A stretch of DNA of 64,000 nucleotides from JARFQH01 sp963825595 (GTDB taxonomy: Bacteria; Desulfobacterota; Desulfobacteria; Desulfobacterales; SG8-13): assembly GCA_963825595.1 (NCBI GenBank), contig CAWGUE010000014.1, positions 165,386 to 229,385 of the forward strand, given 5' to 3'. Positions 35,877-44,062 of the stretch are shown here, one piece after another. Position 1 is the stretch's first letter. The number at the start of each line of letters is the position of its first letter. Both the position numbers and the translations under genes were made by a program. Under the pieces are notes generated by a model, which did no database searches, was not told the DNA's origin, and saw only the letters and a list, made by a program, of their open reading frames with translations.

Positions 35877-36137
35877 TCATTGTCCTCCATCCGCATCCGT
35901 TGCGCTGTCGGTGTCTCTAACACGGACCCATTTTTTGGCGATTTCCGTGAGTCTTTCCGCATCGCTGATATAACTTTCTACATAACCGCAGTCAGTGCAA
36001 ACGTAGTTATCCAGCGCGGCCACGGATGTTAAGCTGATCGGGATGGAATTGCTGCCGAAAGGGCCCTTTTTCAGAGGGATGCTGGTCCCGGAGTAAACGG
36101 ATTCTGACGCACATTTGGGGCAGGTACCTGATTTCAA
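35877..36137 (-). CDS. Small zinc-ribbon protein
   Basis: An 86-residue protein with two CxxC knuckles, CPKCAS at residues 6-9 and CTDCGYVES around residue 51, the spacing of a zinc ribbon. The TTG start at 36137 follows a strong GGAGGAGG. The C-terminus is acidic. I do not recognise a specific family or partner. Confidence 0.65.
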   Translation of the reverse strand: MKSGTCPKCASESVYSGTSIPLKKGPFGSNSIPISLTSVAALDNYVCTDCGYVESYISDAERLTEIAKKWVRVRDTDSATDADGGQ

Positions 36138-36426
36138 GGTGATATCCTCCTCCTGTTTCTATCGATTCGGCGATAGGAACGGTGTGTTCGCCAAGGGTGG
36201 GCTCCAGGGGATGCCGATAGAGATTGATGCACTATGACGAAATTTTTCGTCGGTGTCAACTGAACCGTGCATACACGGCATCGCCGCCTTAGCATACAGA
36301 AACAAACGGCAAGTACCTGGACAGAACGAGCAAAATGCAGCGGACAGGCATCGATGACGATTGTCAAACTTCGGGCCGCAAGAACATGGGGAGTGCAAAT
36401 CATATTCATTAAAGATCGTATCGGTT

Positions 36427-38460
36427 TCAAAAGGTTGCCGCTAACCGGCAACCCTGGTCAATGGCCCGCTTGGCATCGAGCTCCTTAGCCCGTTCAGCCC
36501 CCCCGATCAGATGAACGGGCATTCCGCTGTCTTTGATGCCCCGGTAAAGTAAATCGAGTGATTCCTGCCCGGCACAGATGACGACGGTGTCCACCGCCAG
36601 GGTTTGCCGTTCACCCTTCCGGCTAATGGTCAGGCCCCGATCGTCTATTTGTTTATAGGTGACGCCATTGAGCATAACCACCCCACGGTTTTTCAATGTG
36701 GCACGGTGGATCCAGCCGGTGGTCTTGCCTAAATCTTTTCCGATTTTTGAACCTTTACGCTGCAGTAAATAGACTCGGCGCTCAACAGAATGGATGCGTG
36801 GGCCTTGAGAGGACAAACCACCGGGGTTCGCGTAGGATGCGTCGATCCCCCACTCTGCGAGAAACGTCTCCCGGACCCGGCCGGTATCGGGAATGTTGAG
36901 GGTAATAAATACAGCGATATCAAAACCGATGCCGCCCGCACCGACAATGGCCACCCGTTGCCCTACAGGTTTACCTTTCCCCAGCACGTCGATATATGAA
37001 AGGACACTCGGATGATCTATTCCGGGGATTTCTGCTTTCCGCGGCCCTGCACCGGTGGCCACCACGACACGGTCGAATCCGGCGGCCAGAATTTCGCGCG
37101 CTGTCGCCCGATGACCGAGACGGATGTCTACCCGGTTGATTTCCAGTTGCCGTTGATAGTACCGCAGGGTCTCGTTGAATTCTTCCTTGCCGGGAATTCG
37201 AACCGCCAAATTCAGCTGCCCACCAATCCGTTCGGCCTGCTCGAATAAAATCACGCGATGGCCGCGTTCTGCGGCAACCGCAGCGCAGGACAATCCGGCC
37301 GGACCGCTGCCCACGACGGCGATTCTCTTTTTGCGGCGAACCGGCTGGTAGACAAGCTGAGTTTCATGGCATGCCCGGGGATTGACCAGGCAAGACGCTA
37401 TCTTTCCCTGAAAAATGTGATCCAGACAAGCCTGATTACAGGCGATACAGGTATTGATTTCATCTGCACGACCCTCGGCGGCTTTCAGCACAAATTCGGC
37501 ATCTGCCAGAAACGGGCGCGCCATGGACACCATATCGGCATCGCCGCTGGCCAGAACCGCTTCGGCCACCTCGGGCGTATTGATCCGGTTGCTGGTGATC
37601 AGTGGCGTGGCTATTTCCCGTTTCAATTTTCCGGTCACCCAGGTGAATGCAGCCCGCGGTACCATGGGTGCAATGGTCGGTATCCGGGCCTCGTGCCAGC
37701 CGATTCCGGTATTGATCAGGTTGGCTCCAGCGGATGCAATGGCCCGGGCCAGCGCCACGATTTCCGGCCAGCGACTTCCCCCGCTGACCAGATCGAGCAT
37801 CGATAAGCGGTAGATAATGATAAATTCCGATCCCACGGCCGAACGGGTCTGCGCGATGATTTCGATCGGAAATCGAATGCGATTTTCGAAACTGCCCCCC
37901 CAGCGGTCCGAACGCGTATTGGTTGATTTGGCAATGAACTGGTTTATCAGGTAGCCTTCGGACCCCATGATTTCGACACCGTCGTAGCCGGCTTGTTGAG
38001 CCAGGGTTGCACAGGCGACAAAATCCCGGATCTGTTGTTCAATCTCACTGTCGGTTAGGGCATGAGGTTTGAATATATTGATCGGCGCCTGGAGGGCCGA
38101 GGGGGCGACCAGTTTCGGGTGGAATGCATAGCGCCCGGTGTGCAAGATTTGCATGGCAATTCTGCCACCGGCAGCATGAACCGCCCGCGTGATCATGCGG
38201 TGTGCGCGCATTTCATCCTCGGCAGTCAGCATGGCGGCATTTTCGGCCACCTGCCCCGAGTCGTTGGGCGCAATACCGCCGGTGATGATCAGGCCCACAC
38301 CGCCGGACGCCCTTTCGGCGTAAAAAGCCGCCAGTCGCGAGAAACCGTCCGGTGCTTCTTCAAGGCCCGTATGCATTGAACCCATCAGGACACGGTTTTT
38401 CAGTGTCAGAAAACCCAGATCGAGGGGGGCCAACAAGTGCGGATAGAGCGTCTGGTTCAT
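36427..38460 (-). CDS. NADH:flavin oxidoreductase / 2,4-dienoyl-CoA reductase family (FadH-like)
   Basis: A 677-residue, three-domain enzyme. An FMN-binding TIM barrel of old-yellow-enzyme type (LTLKNRVLMGSMHTGLEE) is followed by a 4Fe-4S site (CIACNQACLDHIF...C). C-terminal FAD and NAD Rossmann domains come last (AVVGSGPAGLSCAAVAAERG; AIVGAGGIGFD). This is the 2,4-dienoyl-CoA reductase/trimethylamine dehydrogenase architecture. It reduces enoyl or related unsaturated substrates with electrons from NAD(P)H. AGGAG lies seven bases before the ATG. Exact substrate unknown. Confidence 0.92.
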   Translation of the reverse strand: MNQTLYPHLLAPLDLGFLTLKNRVLMGSMHTGLEEAPDGFSRLAAFYAERASGGVGLIITGGIAPNDSGQVAENAAMLTAEDEMRAHRMITRAVHAAGGRIAMQILHTGRYAFHPKLVAPSALQAPINIFKPHALTDSEIEQQIRDFVACATLAQQAGYDGVEIMGSEGYLINQFIAKSTNTRSDRWGGSFENRIRFPIEIIAQTRSAVGSEFIIIYRLSMLDLVSGGSRWPEIVALARAIASAGANLINTGIGWHEARIPTIAPMVPRAAFTWVTGKLKREIATPLITSNRINTPEVAEAVLASGDADMVSMARPFLADAEFVLKAAEGRADEINTCIACNQACLDHIFQGKIASCLVNPRACHETQLVYQPVRRKKRIAVVGSGPAGLSCAAVAAERGHRVILFEQAERIGGQLNLAVRIPGKEEFNETLRYYQRQLEINRVDIRLGHRATAREILAAGFDRVVVATGAGPRKAEIPGIDHPSVLSYIDVLGKGKPVGQRVAIVGAGGIGFDIAVFITLNIPDTGRVRETFLAEWGIDASYANPGGLSSQGPRIHSVERRVYLLQRKGSKIGKDLGKTTGWIHRATLKNRGVVMLNGVTYKQIDDRGLTISRKGERQTLAVDTVVICAGQESLDLLYRGIKDSGMPVHLIGGAERAKELDAKRAIDQGCRLAATF

Positions 38461-38865
38461 CTGTATCTCCTCTGAAGGGTCTAACGGTGCGCTTTCGGTA
38501 GATAGCGCCTATAACGATAATGCATCGAAACATCACAGATGTCACCGGCGATGTCAATGCCGATGACACAATGATTCGTAGTTGATTTTAGGTTGTAATA
38601 TTTTTTTTTCTTGATATTCTGATGCGGCATTCTTGCACCAGCCGATTTCGGAATCAGCGGCACCTGGGATTTCGACCGAGGGAGCCCTGCCGGACCAGGC
38701 TGATACCGATCGGTAAATTCCTCCGATGAGTCCGGCCGATTAAATTCAAACCACGGCCCACGAGTGCGGCCGAGCCCATGACGTTCAGCGCAGGTGGGTG
38801 TGCTTTTTTCCCAGAACCGTTAATCGGTAAATTCCCGGTACTGTCGCCAGAAAAGGAGGCTGAGG
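38461..38865. other. Divergent intergenic region
   Basis: 405 bases between the divergent FadH-like gene and trxB. On the minus strand TTGACA (38557-38552) has a weak GATGTT 17 bases later, a possible promoter for the FadH-like gene. A run of nine or more T near 38600 lies on the plus strand. No gene was recognised. Confidence 0.4.
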
Positions 38866-39852
38866 ATGGCGGAAGAGAACATATACGATTTAATTATTAT
38901 CGGCGGAGGCCCGGGCGGCTTGTCTGCCGCGATATACGCGATGCGGGCGGCATTAAAGACCGTTCTAATCGAAAAAGGGTTGCATGGGGGGCAGGTGGCG
39001 ATGTCGGCCGAGGTCGAAAACTATCCGAGTTATGAAAACATCAGCGGTGCCGATTTGTCGGAAAAGATGCTCTCACACGCCAAATCGTACGGACTGGAGT
39101 GCGTCACGCAGGAAGTCACGGCCCTCGAACCGGGACTTGATTATCACAGAGTTCGCCTCGACGGTGGCGACGTCCTGACGGCCCATGCCGTTATCCTGGC
39201 CACCGGTGGCAGCCCACGCAAGCTCGATGTTCCCGGAGAAGACGAGTTTTATGGCCAGGGGGTGTCCTATTGTGCGGTTTGTGACGGATTTTTCTTTAGA
39301 GATAAAACCGTCGTGGTGGTGGGCGGCGGGGACACAGCGGCCGAAGAAGCGCTCTATCTGGCCAAGTTGTGCCGCATGGTCTACCTTGTTCACCGGCGGG
39401 ACCAGTTGCGGGCCGGGATGATCCTGCAACAGCGCGTAAAAGCCGATTGTAAGATCGAGGTTGTCTGGAACACCGTTGTCGGAGCCATTAAGGCTGATGA
39501 CAGCGGGGTTACGGCCGTTGAACTTGAGGCAGTTCCATCCGGCGAGAAAAGAACCCTTTCGACAGATGGCGTTTTTATTTTTATTGGTTTCGAGCCCAAC
39601 AACCAACTGGTGCCAGCCGGAACCAAAATGAACGCCGACGGATATGTCGTCACGGACGACAAATGCCAGACCAACACGCCCGGGATATACGTTATCGGGG
39701 ATTTAAGAGAAAAATACGCCCGACAAATTGTCATTGCCGCCGCAGACGGTGCGACCGCTGCCTTGGCCGCTGCCCATTTCGTGGAAGCCAAAAAAGCCGC
39801 CAGTGCTGATGCCTGCGAACTGCCGGCTGATCTATTACAGGGTGTTTCCTGA
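38866..39852 (+). CDS. trxB: Thioredoxin reductase
   Basis: A 328-residue low-molecular-weight thioredoxin reductase. It has the FAD motif IIGGGPGGLSAAIYA, the redox pair Cys136-Ala-Val-Cys139 in SYCAVCDGF, the NADPH motif VVGGGDTAAEEA and the C-terminal FAD motif GIYVIGDLRE. It reduces cytoplasmic thioredoxin with NADPH, which could feed the DsbD pathway encoded at 21535-23481. AAAGGAGG stands upstream of the ATG. Two small genes follow on the same strand. Confidence 0.95.
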   Translation: MAEENIYDLIIIGGGPGGLSAAIYAMRAALKTVLIEKGLHGGQVAMSAEVENYPSYENISGADLSEKMLSHAKSYGLECVTQEVTALEPGLDYHRVRLDGGDVLTAHAVILATGGSPRKLDVPGEDEFYGQGVSYCAVCDGFFFRDKTVVVVGGGDTAAEEALYLAKLCRMVYLVHRRDQLRAGMILQQRVKADCKIEVVWNTVVGAIKADDSGVTAVELEAVPSGEKRTLSTDGVFIFIGFEPNNQLVPAGTKMNADGYVVTDDKCQTNTPGIYVIGDLREKYARQIVIAAADGATAALAAAHFVEAKKAASADACELPADLLQGVS

Positions 39853-39880
39853 TCCAGGCGTGAATTGAGGATAAGACGCG

Positions 39881-40114
39881 GTGACATTCACTATCGTTCC
39901 GGGCATCAAGGGTAAGATATTCGTGCCTTCAGGCAGTTCAGGCTTTCCCAAGAAAAACCCTTGTGATAACTGTTACTCCTGCCAGATGTGCAGCGATGAT
40001 CGCTGTAGCGTATGTCTCTGCCAGAACGGCGGAATGGATGAACCTGTCCCCGCCCGCAATAATTACCACAAAGGACACTGCCGCAGGCGGAACATGCTGA
40101 AATCCGGTATGTGA
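39881..40114 (+). CDS. Small cysteine-rich protein downstream of trxB
   Basis: A 77-residue protein with a dense cysteine run near residues 28-47 (NPCDNCYSCQMC, then CSVCLC) and one more cysteine near residue 67. The spacing suggests a bound metal or a redox-active knot. The start is GTG 39881 with GAGGA about nine bases upstream. It lies 28 bases after trxB, so co-transcription is likely and a redox role is possible. I do not recognise the family. Confidence 0.55.
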   Translation: MTFTIVPGIKGKIFVPSGSSGFPKKNPCDNCYSCQMCSDDRCSVCLCQNGGMDEPVPARNNYHKGHCRRRNMLKSGM

Positions 40115-40196
40115 CGGCATCTTGACTTTTCCCGTAACAAAATTAACTTCATACTGAACGGAGGAAAGGCGATAAGAGTATAGAAAGGGGTTAAAC

Positions 40197-40394
40197 ATGC
40201 CCAGTGGAAGCTGCCTGGTCGAACGGATCACGCGCGGGGCGGTAGGAATCGCTCTTTTGACGGTTGCGGCCTGTTTTCTTATTTTGGGTTTCAGCGTACT
40301 CCCAGTCACTGGGGTGATACTGGCCGTTCCTCCCCTGATAACCGGTATTCTTTTTCTCGCTTCACCGAAGAGCAGATCGTGCTACCGAAAGTAG
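40197..40394 (+). CDS. Small membrane protein (YgaP-like DUF2892)
   Basis: A 65-residue protein with two hydrophobic segments (IALLTVAACFLILGF and GVILAVPPLITGILFL). A short cytoplasmic leader has the ERITRGAVG motif typical of DUF2892/YgaP-type inner-membrane proteins. GGAGG is more distant than ideal. It follows the cysteine-rich gene by 82 bases. Function unknown. Confidence 0.65.
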   Translation: MPSGSCLVERITRGAVGIALLTVAACFLILGFSVLPVTGVILAVPPLITGILFLASPKSRSCYRK

Positions 40395-40466
40395 AACGAT
40401 CCAGTATAGATCAGCGGGCATGAATATTTTTCAAGGCTGCTGAAAAATTTGAGCTGAATATAAAAC

Positions 40467-40510
40467 AACGCCAAACGCCCGACAGAAACAGCCGTCGGGC
40501 GTTTGGCGTT
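40467..40510 (-). terminator. Intrinsic terminator downstream of htpX
   Basis: A perfect 17-bp stem, 40467-40483 with 40494-40510, around a 10-base loop begins nine bases past the htpX stop on the minus strand. It is followed on that strand by GTTTTAT. It also faces the end of the plus-strand trxB group, so it may serve both directions. Confidence 0.85.
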
Positions 40511-40518
40511 GCATGGAT

Positions 40519-41439
40519 TCACTTGGAGAGTTGATCCCATGTGGCTCGTGCCCTGACCTCGGCACTGTCATTGGCTCGCGGCGGTGTGAAACTTCCGTGT
40601 GAGCTGCCGCGCAGTCGAGCGATCCTATCCGCCAGGGGGGGGTGGGTCGAAAATAGATGCGTGAGTTTCTTGCCGGACAGGGGGTTGACGATCAGCATGT
40701 GAGCGCTGGTGGGGCTGGCATTCATTGGCAGCCGGCTGGAGTGCGACCCGAGTTTTTCAAGGGCACGCGCCAACCACTCCGGGTTACCACAGATGGTTGC
40801 ACCGGACGCATCGGCCAGATATTCCCGGGATCGGGAGATCGCCGTCTGGATGATCATTGCCGCCAGGGGAGCGAGAATGGACATAGCGATCAGACCGATA
40901 ATTCCCCCCCCGCCCTCTTCATCGTCCCGGCCTCCACCGAAAATCATGGACCAACGGGCCATGTTGGCCAGCAACATGACCGCACCGGCCAATGTCGCGG
41001 CCACTGAGCCGATCAGAATGTCCCTGTTTTTGATGTGAGCCAGCTCGTGGGCGAGAACCCCCATGACTTCCTGGCGGTTCATGATGCGAAGAAGACCGTC
41101 AGTTACTGCCACCACGGCGTTTTGTGGATTACGGCCCGTAGCGAATGCATTGGGAGCCTCAGAAGGGATAACGCAGATTTTCGGCATGGGCAGGCCGGCG
41201 TTTCGCGTCAATTGGCCAACCATATCGAACAATTCCGGTGCTTGATCGGCAGTGACCTCTTGGGCCCGGTACATCTTCAAAACCAGCTTGTCGGAAAACC
41301 AGTAACTGAAGAAATTCATTCCAGCCGCCAATACCAGCGCAATTACCATTCCCTGTCGGCCGCCTAAAAACTGACCGGCCCAGACGATAAATGCCGTCAG
41401 AACGGCAAGCAACAGGGTCGTTTTTACCTGGTTGCTCAT
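40519..41439 (-). CDS. htpX: Zinc metalloprotease HtpX
   Basis: A 306-residue M48-family membrane protease. Two N-terminal membrane segments precede the HExxH site (His131, Glu132, His135 in LAHELAHIKNRD). Two more hydrophobic segments follow, and the third zinc ligand lies in SREYLADASGA. HtpX cuts misfolded inner-membrane proteins together with FtsH. AGGAG precedes the ATG. A perfect palindrome lies 50 bases upstream. Confidence 0.95.
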   Translation of the reverse strand: MSNQVKTTLLLAVLTAFIVWAGQFLGGRQGMVIALVLAAGMNFFSYWFSDKLVLKMYRAQEVTADQAPELFDMVGQLTRNAGLPMPKICVIPSEAPNAFATGRNPQNAVVAVTDGLLRIMNRQEVMGVLAHELAHIKNRDILIGSVAATLAGAVMLLANMARWSMIFGGGRDDEEGGGGIIGLIAMSILAPLAAMIIQTAISRSREYLADASGATICGNPEWLARALEKLGSHSSRLPMNASPTSAHMLIVNPLSGKKLTHLFSTHPPLADRIARLRGSSHGSFTPPRANDSAEVRARATWDQLSK

Positions 41440-41870
41440 AGTTGTCGACTCCTAAACGGTATGTGTTTCTCAGGTCTCGCAACCATAATAAAACCGGTTT
41501 TAGAAATTTCAACATACGGTTGGGGTGCACATGTAGGACGATATTTACGGGTCTATACAATATCTTGTGATTTTAACGCTTGTATCATTGATCGAGCAAA
41601 TACACCAGAAAAGTGGCAAAGACGAAAGTCCCTATAATTGTTAAAATAATTTAAATATTTTTATTGTCCGCGTTGTATAAGACAAGCATATGTGATACGA
41701 TCCACTTCACTTGTATTCGCAGGCAGAGCCGGCTTACTCTAACGGTTCGAAATTACAGTAAAAATTACATTTCCAACCCAGATCATTTCCCTGATTCATC
41801 TGTTCCAACGATTGCGTGACTTGAAAATCAGACGGCCAGCTGAAAACTGCCCGGAGTGATGGTGCCGTAG
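41440..41870. other. AT-rich divergent regulatory region
   Basis: 431 bases between divergent htpX and the PilZ gene. The 41489-41502 palindrome lies close to htpX. Weak hexamers TTGTAT and TACGAT 17 bases apart near 41670-41700 could serve the PilZ gene. No open frame with coding character was found. Confidence 0.4.
41489..41502. promoter_or_regulatory. Perfect 14-bp palindrome upstream of htpX
   Basis: TAAAACCGGTTTTA is fully self-complementary and lies 50 bases before the htpX start codon, a usual place for an operator. No matching regulator is known from the window. Confidence 0.4.
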
Positions 41871-44015
41871 ATGGAACCCGCGAAACATAGAATCCCGTTT
41901 GTCGATTTGAAGACAGAGAGCCCTGCCGGAAAAGACCCACCCGAAAAGGCGTTTCGGCCAAGCGGGATCGAACCGTTGGAAAGAGAAGAAATTTCAAAAG
42001 TATTTCCGAAGGCTTTTGATTCGACGGCAGATGAGAACCGGTTACCGCTATCCAGAGCCTACTTGGTCAACAAAATTAATCTTATCAACTTCTTCGATCG
42101 TACGGTCATTTTAAAATTCAAACATGCCAAATACGACCGGACACTCACGCTCGATTTAAAACCACAACCATGTCAGGGAGACCGCCTCTATTTCCACTGG
42201 CCGCCGGAAAGCCTTACCTACAAGAAACTCCTACCGTACCAGATTCGTTTCCTGCTCATCAACGATGGCAAAATATTGATTCGGGTCGAGGCGAAGACAA
42301 TATCATTACATGAAACCGGCCTCTGCCTGCAGCTGCCGGAGATATGCCATCAGTACGGCAATAGAAAAATGAGCCGACACGCTGGCCGGCACGTTGACGT
42401 TCAGATGATACAAAGCAGTTCCCTATTCCGCGGGACCCTGCTCGATTTTAATGCGGTATCACTGCGGGTAGAGCTGAAAGCCGGCACCCACCAAGCTTTC
42501 GAGTGGATAAACCCTGAAAATTCTGTTAGTGTCATTCTTTCCGAAGGCCCTCTGACATACTACTCCGGGGAGTGTAAAATACTTCGCCGCAGCCGGTGCC
42601 GTACAACCCGACGCTATGTTCTCGAGCCGATCAGGCAGGAGATCAATCGGTATAGACAAAAAGAATTCCGAAGCGATCGTGTCGAATTGACCCCGTCACC
42701 GGACATCTCCTTCACCCACCCGCTGACCAAAAAGAGATTATCCCTCAAAGTTATCGACCTGTCCGGATCTGGCTTTTCCGTCGAGGAAGATGAAAGAAAT
42801 TCCCAATTGATAACCGGTCTTATAATCCCCGAGCTCGAGCTTAGATTTGCCGACAATGTTTCGGTCAAATGCAAAACACAAGTCGTATACCGCAAGGTTT
42901 GCGAAGAAGAGAAAATAGGGGTCTGGACCAAGAGCGGCCTGGCAATTCTCGATATGGACCTGGACAATAATGTCAAACTGTTGTCCCTGCTCCATCAGGC
43001 CAATAACCGCTATTCGTATATCTGCAACAATGTCGACTTGAACGAACTCTGGGATTTCTTCTTTGAAACCGGATTTATATACCCGGATAAATACGTATAT
43101 ATCGAAGCCAACAAAGAGCATATCAAGAACATCTACAAAAAGCTTTACACTCAAAGCCCCGGTATTGCCCGACATTTTATTTATCAAGAAAAAGGGACCA
43201 TCATGGGGCACATGGCCATGGTCCGTTTTTACGAAAATTCATGGCTGATCCAACACCACGCGGCCAGAAAATCAGCTCTTAACAAGGCCGGCTTGATCGT
43301 ATTGAAGCAGATCGGTCATTTTATCAATGACTCCTACCGGCTCAATGCCATTCACCTGAGATACGTCATCATGTACTACCGGCCGGACAACAAGTTTCCC
43401 CGCCGAATTTTTGGCGGCGCTGCAGAGCATTTCAATGACCGGAAATGCTGCTCGATTGATCCGTTTGCTTATACCCATATTCCCGTTCCAAGCGCTGAAG
43501 TGGAGGCGCTTCCCGATGCCTGGGAGTTAATCCGGGCCCAGGCGGAGGATTTGACCGAACTGGCTGATTATTACGAAAGCGAGTCCGGTGGGCTCATGCT
43601 CAATGCCTTGGACCTGGAGCCGGAACAGACGGGCGATAGTGGCCTTGAACAGGAATATCGCCGACTCGGGTTCAAGAAAGCAAAGCACATTTTTGCACTC
43701 AAAGCGCAGGGATTGCTCAAGGCGGTCATATTGGTCAACGTTTCCGATATTGGATTAAACCTTTCGAATCTGACCAATTGTATAAAATTCATCGTTTTGG
43801 ATAAGGAAGAATTGACCGCAGAGATTTTAACCAGCGTAGTACAACATATCTACAATAAAACCGGCCTCGAAGAGCTGACAGTTCTTGTTTTTCCGGTTGC
43901 TTTTGCAGATGCAATCCAGTTGCCGTATGAAAAAGTATACAATATGTGGGTGATGAATACCCGGTTTTCAGACCCTTATTTCCGATATTTGCAGCGCCTT
44001 TTGAAGCACGTCTGA
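41871..44015 (+). CDS. Large PilZ-domain protein with acetyltransferase-like C-terminal half
   Basis: A 714-residue soluble protein. Residues ~70-150 and ~165-265 look like YcgR/PilZ-type beta barrels with degenerate motifs. A third barrel (~265-365) has the c-di-GMP motif DLSGSGFSV (DxSxxG) after an Arg-rich segment. The C-terminal half (~370-714) has two stretches that resemble GNAT folds (WLIQHHAARKSALNKAGLIV; RRLGFKKAKHIFAL), an assignment based on pattern only. No membrane segment is visible. The HD-GYP gene starts 47 bases after its stop, so effector and c-di-GMP phosphodiesterase are likely co-expressed. Confidence 0.72.
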   Translation: MEPAKHRIPFVDLKTESPAGKDPPEKAFRPSGIEPLEREEISKVFPKAFDSTADENRLPLSRAYLVNKINLINFFDRTVILKFKHAKYDRTLTLDLKPQPCQGDRLYFHWPPESLTYKKLLPYQIRFLLINDGKILIRVEAKTISLHETGLCLQLPEICHQYGNRKMSRHAGRHVDVQMIQSSSLFRGTLLDFNAVSLRVELKAGTHQAFEWINPENSVSVILSEGPLTYYSGECKILRRSRCRTTRRYVLEPIRQEINRYRQKEFRSDRVELTPSPDISFTHPLTKKRLSLKVIDLSGSGFSVEEDERNSQLITGLIIPELELRFADNVSVKCKTQVVYRKVCEEEKIGVWTKSGLAILDMDLDNNVKLLSLLHQANNRYSYICNNVDLNELWDFFFETGFIYPDKYVYIEANKEHIKNIYKKLYTQSPGIARHFIYQEKGTIMGHMAMVRFYENSWLIQHHAARKSALNKAGLIVLKQIGHFINDSYRLNAIHLRYVIMYYRPDNKFPRRIFGGAAEHFNDRKCCSIDPFAYTHIPVPSAEVEALPDAWELIRAQAEDLTELADYYESESGGLMLNALDLEPEQTGDSGLEQEYRRLGFKKAKHIFALKAQGLLKAVILVNVSDIGLNLSNLTNCIKFIVLDKEELTAEILTSVVQHIYNKTGLEELTVLVFPVAFADAIQLPYEKVYNMWVMNTRFSDPYFRYLQRLLKHV

Positions 44016-44062
44016 GAGCAAATATCCCATGACGTGAATGATCGGTCTTAAACCAAGCCGCA

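Noticed and set aside
36138..36426. Gene in the gap between the zinc-ribbon and FadH-like genes
   Set aside because: Open frames here are arginine/serine-rich with no start signal or family match.
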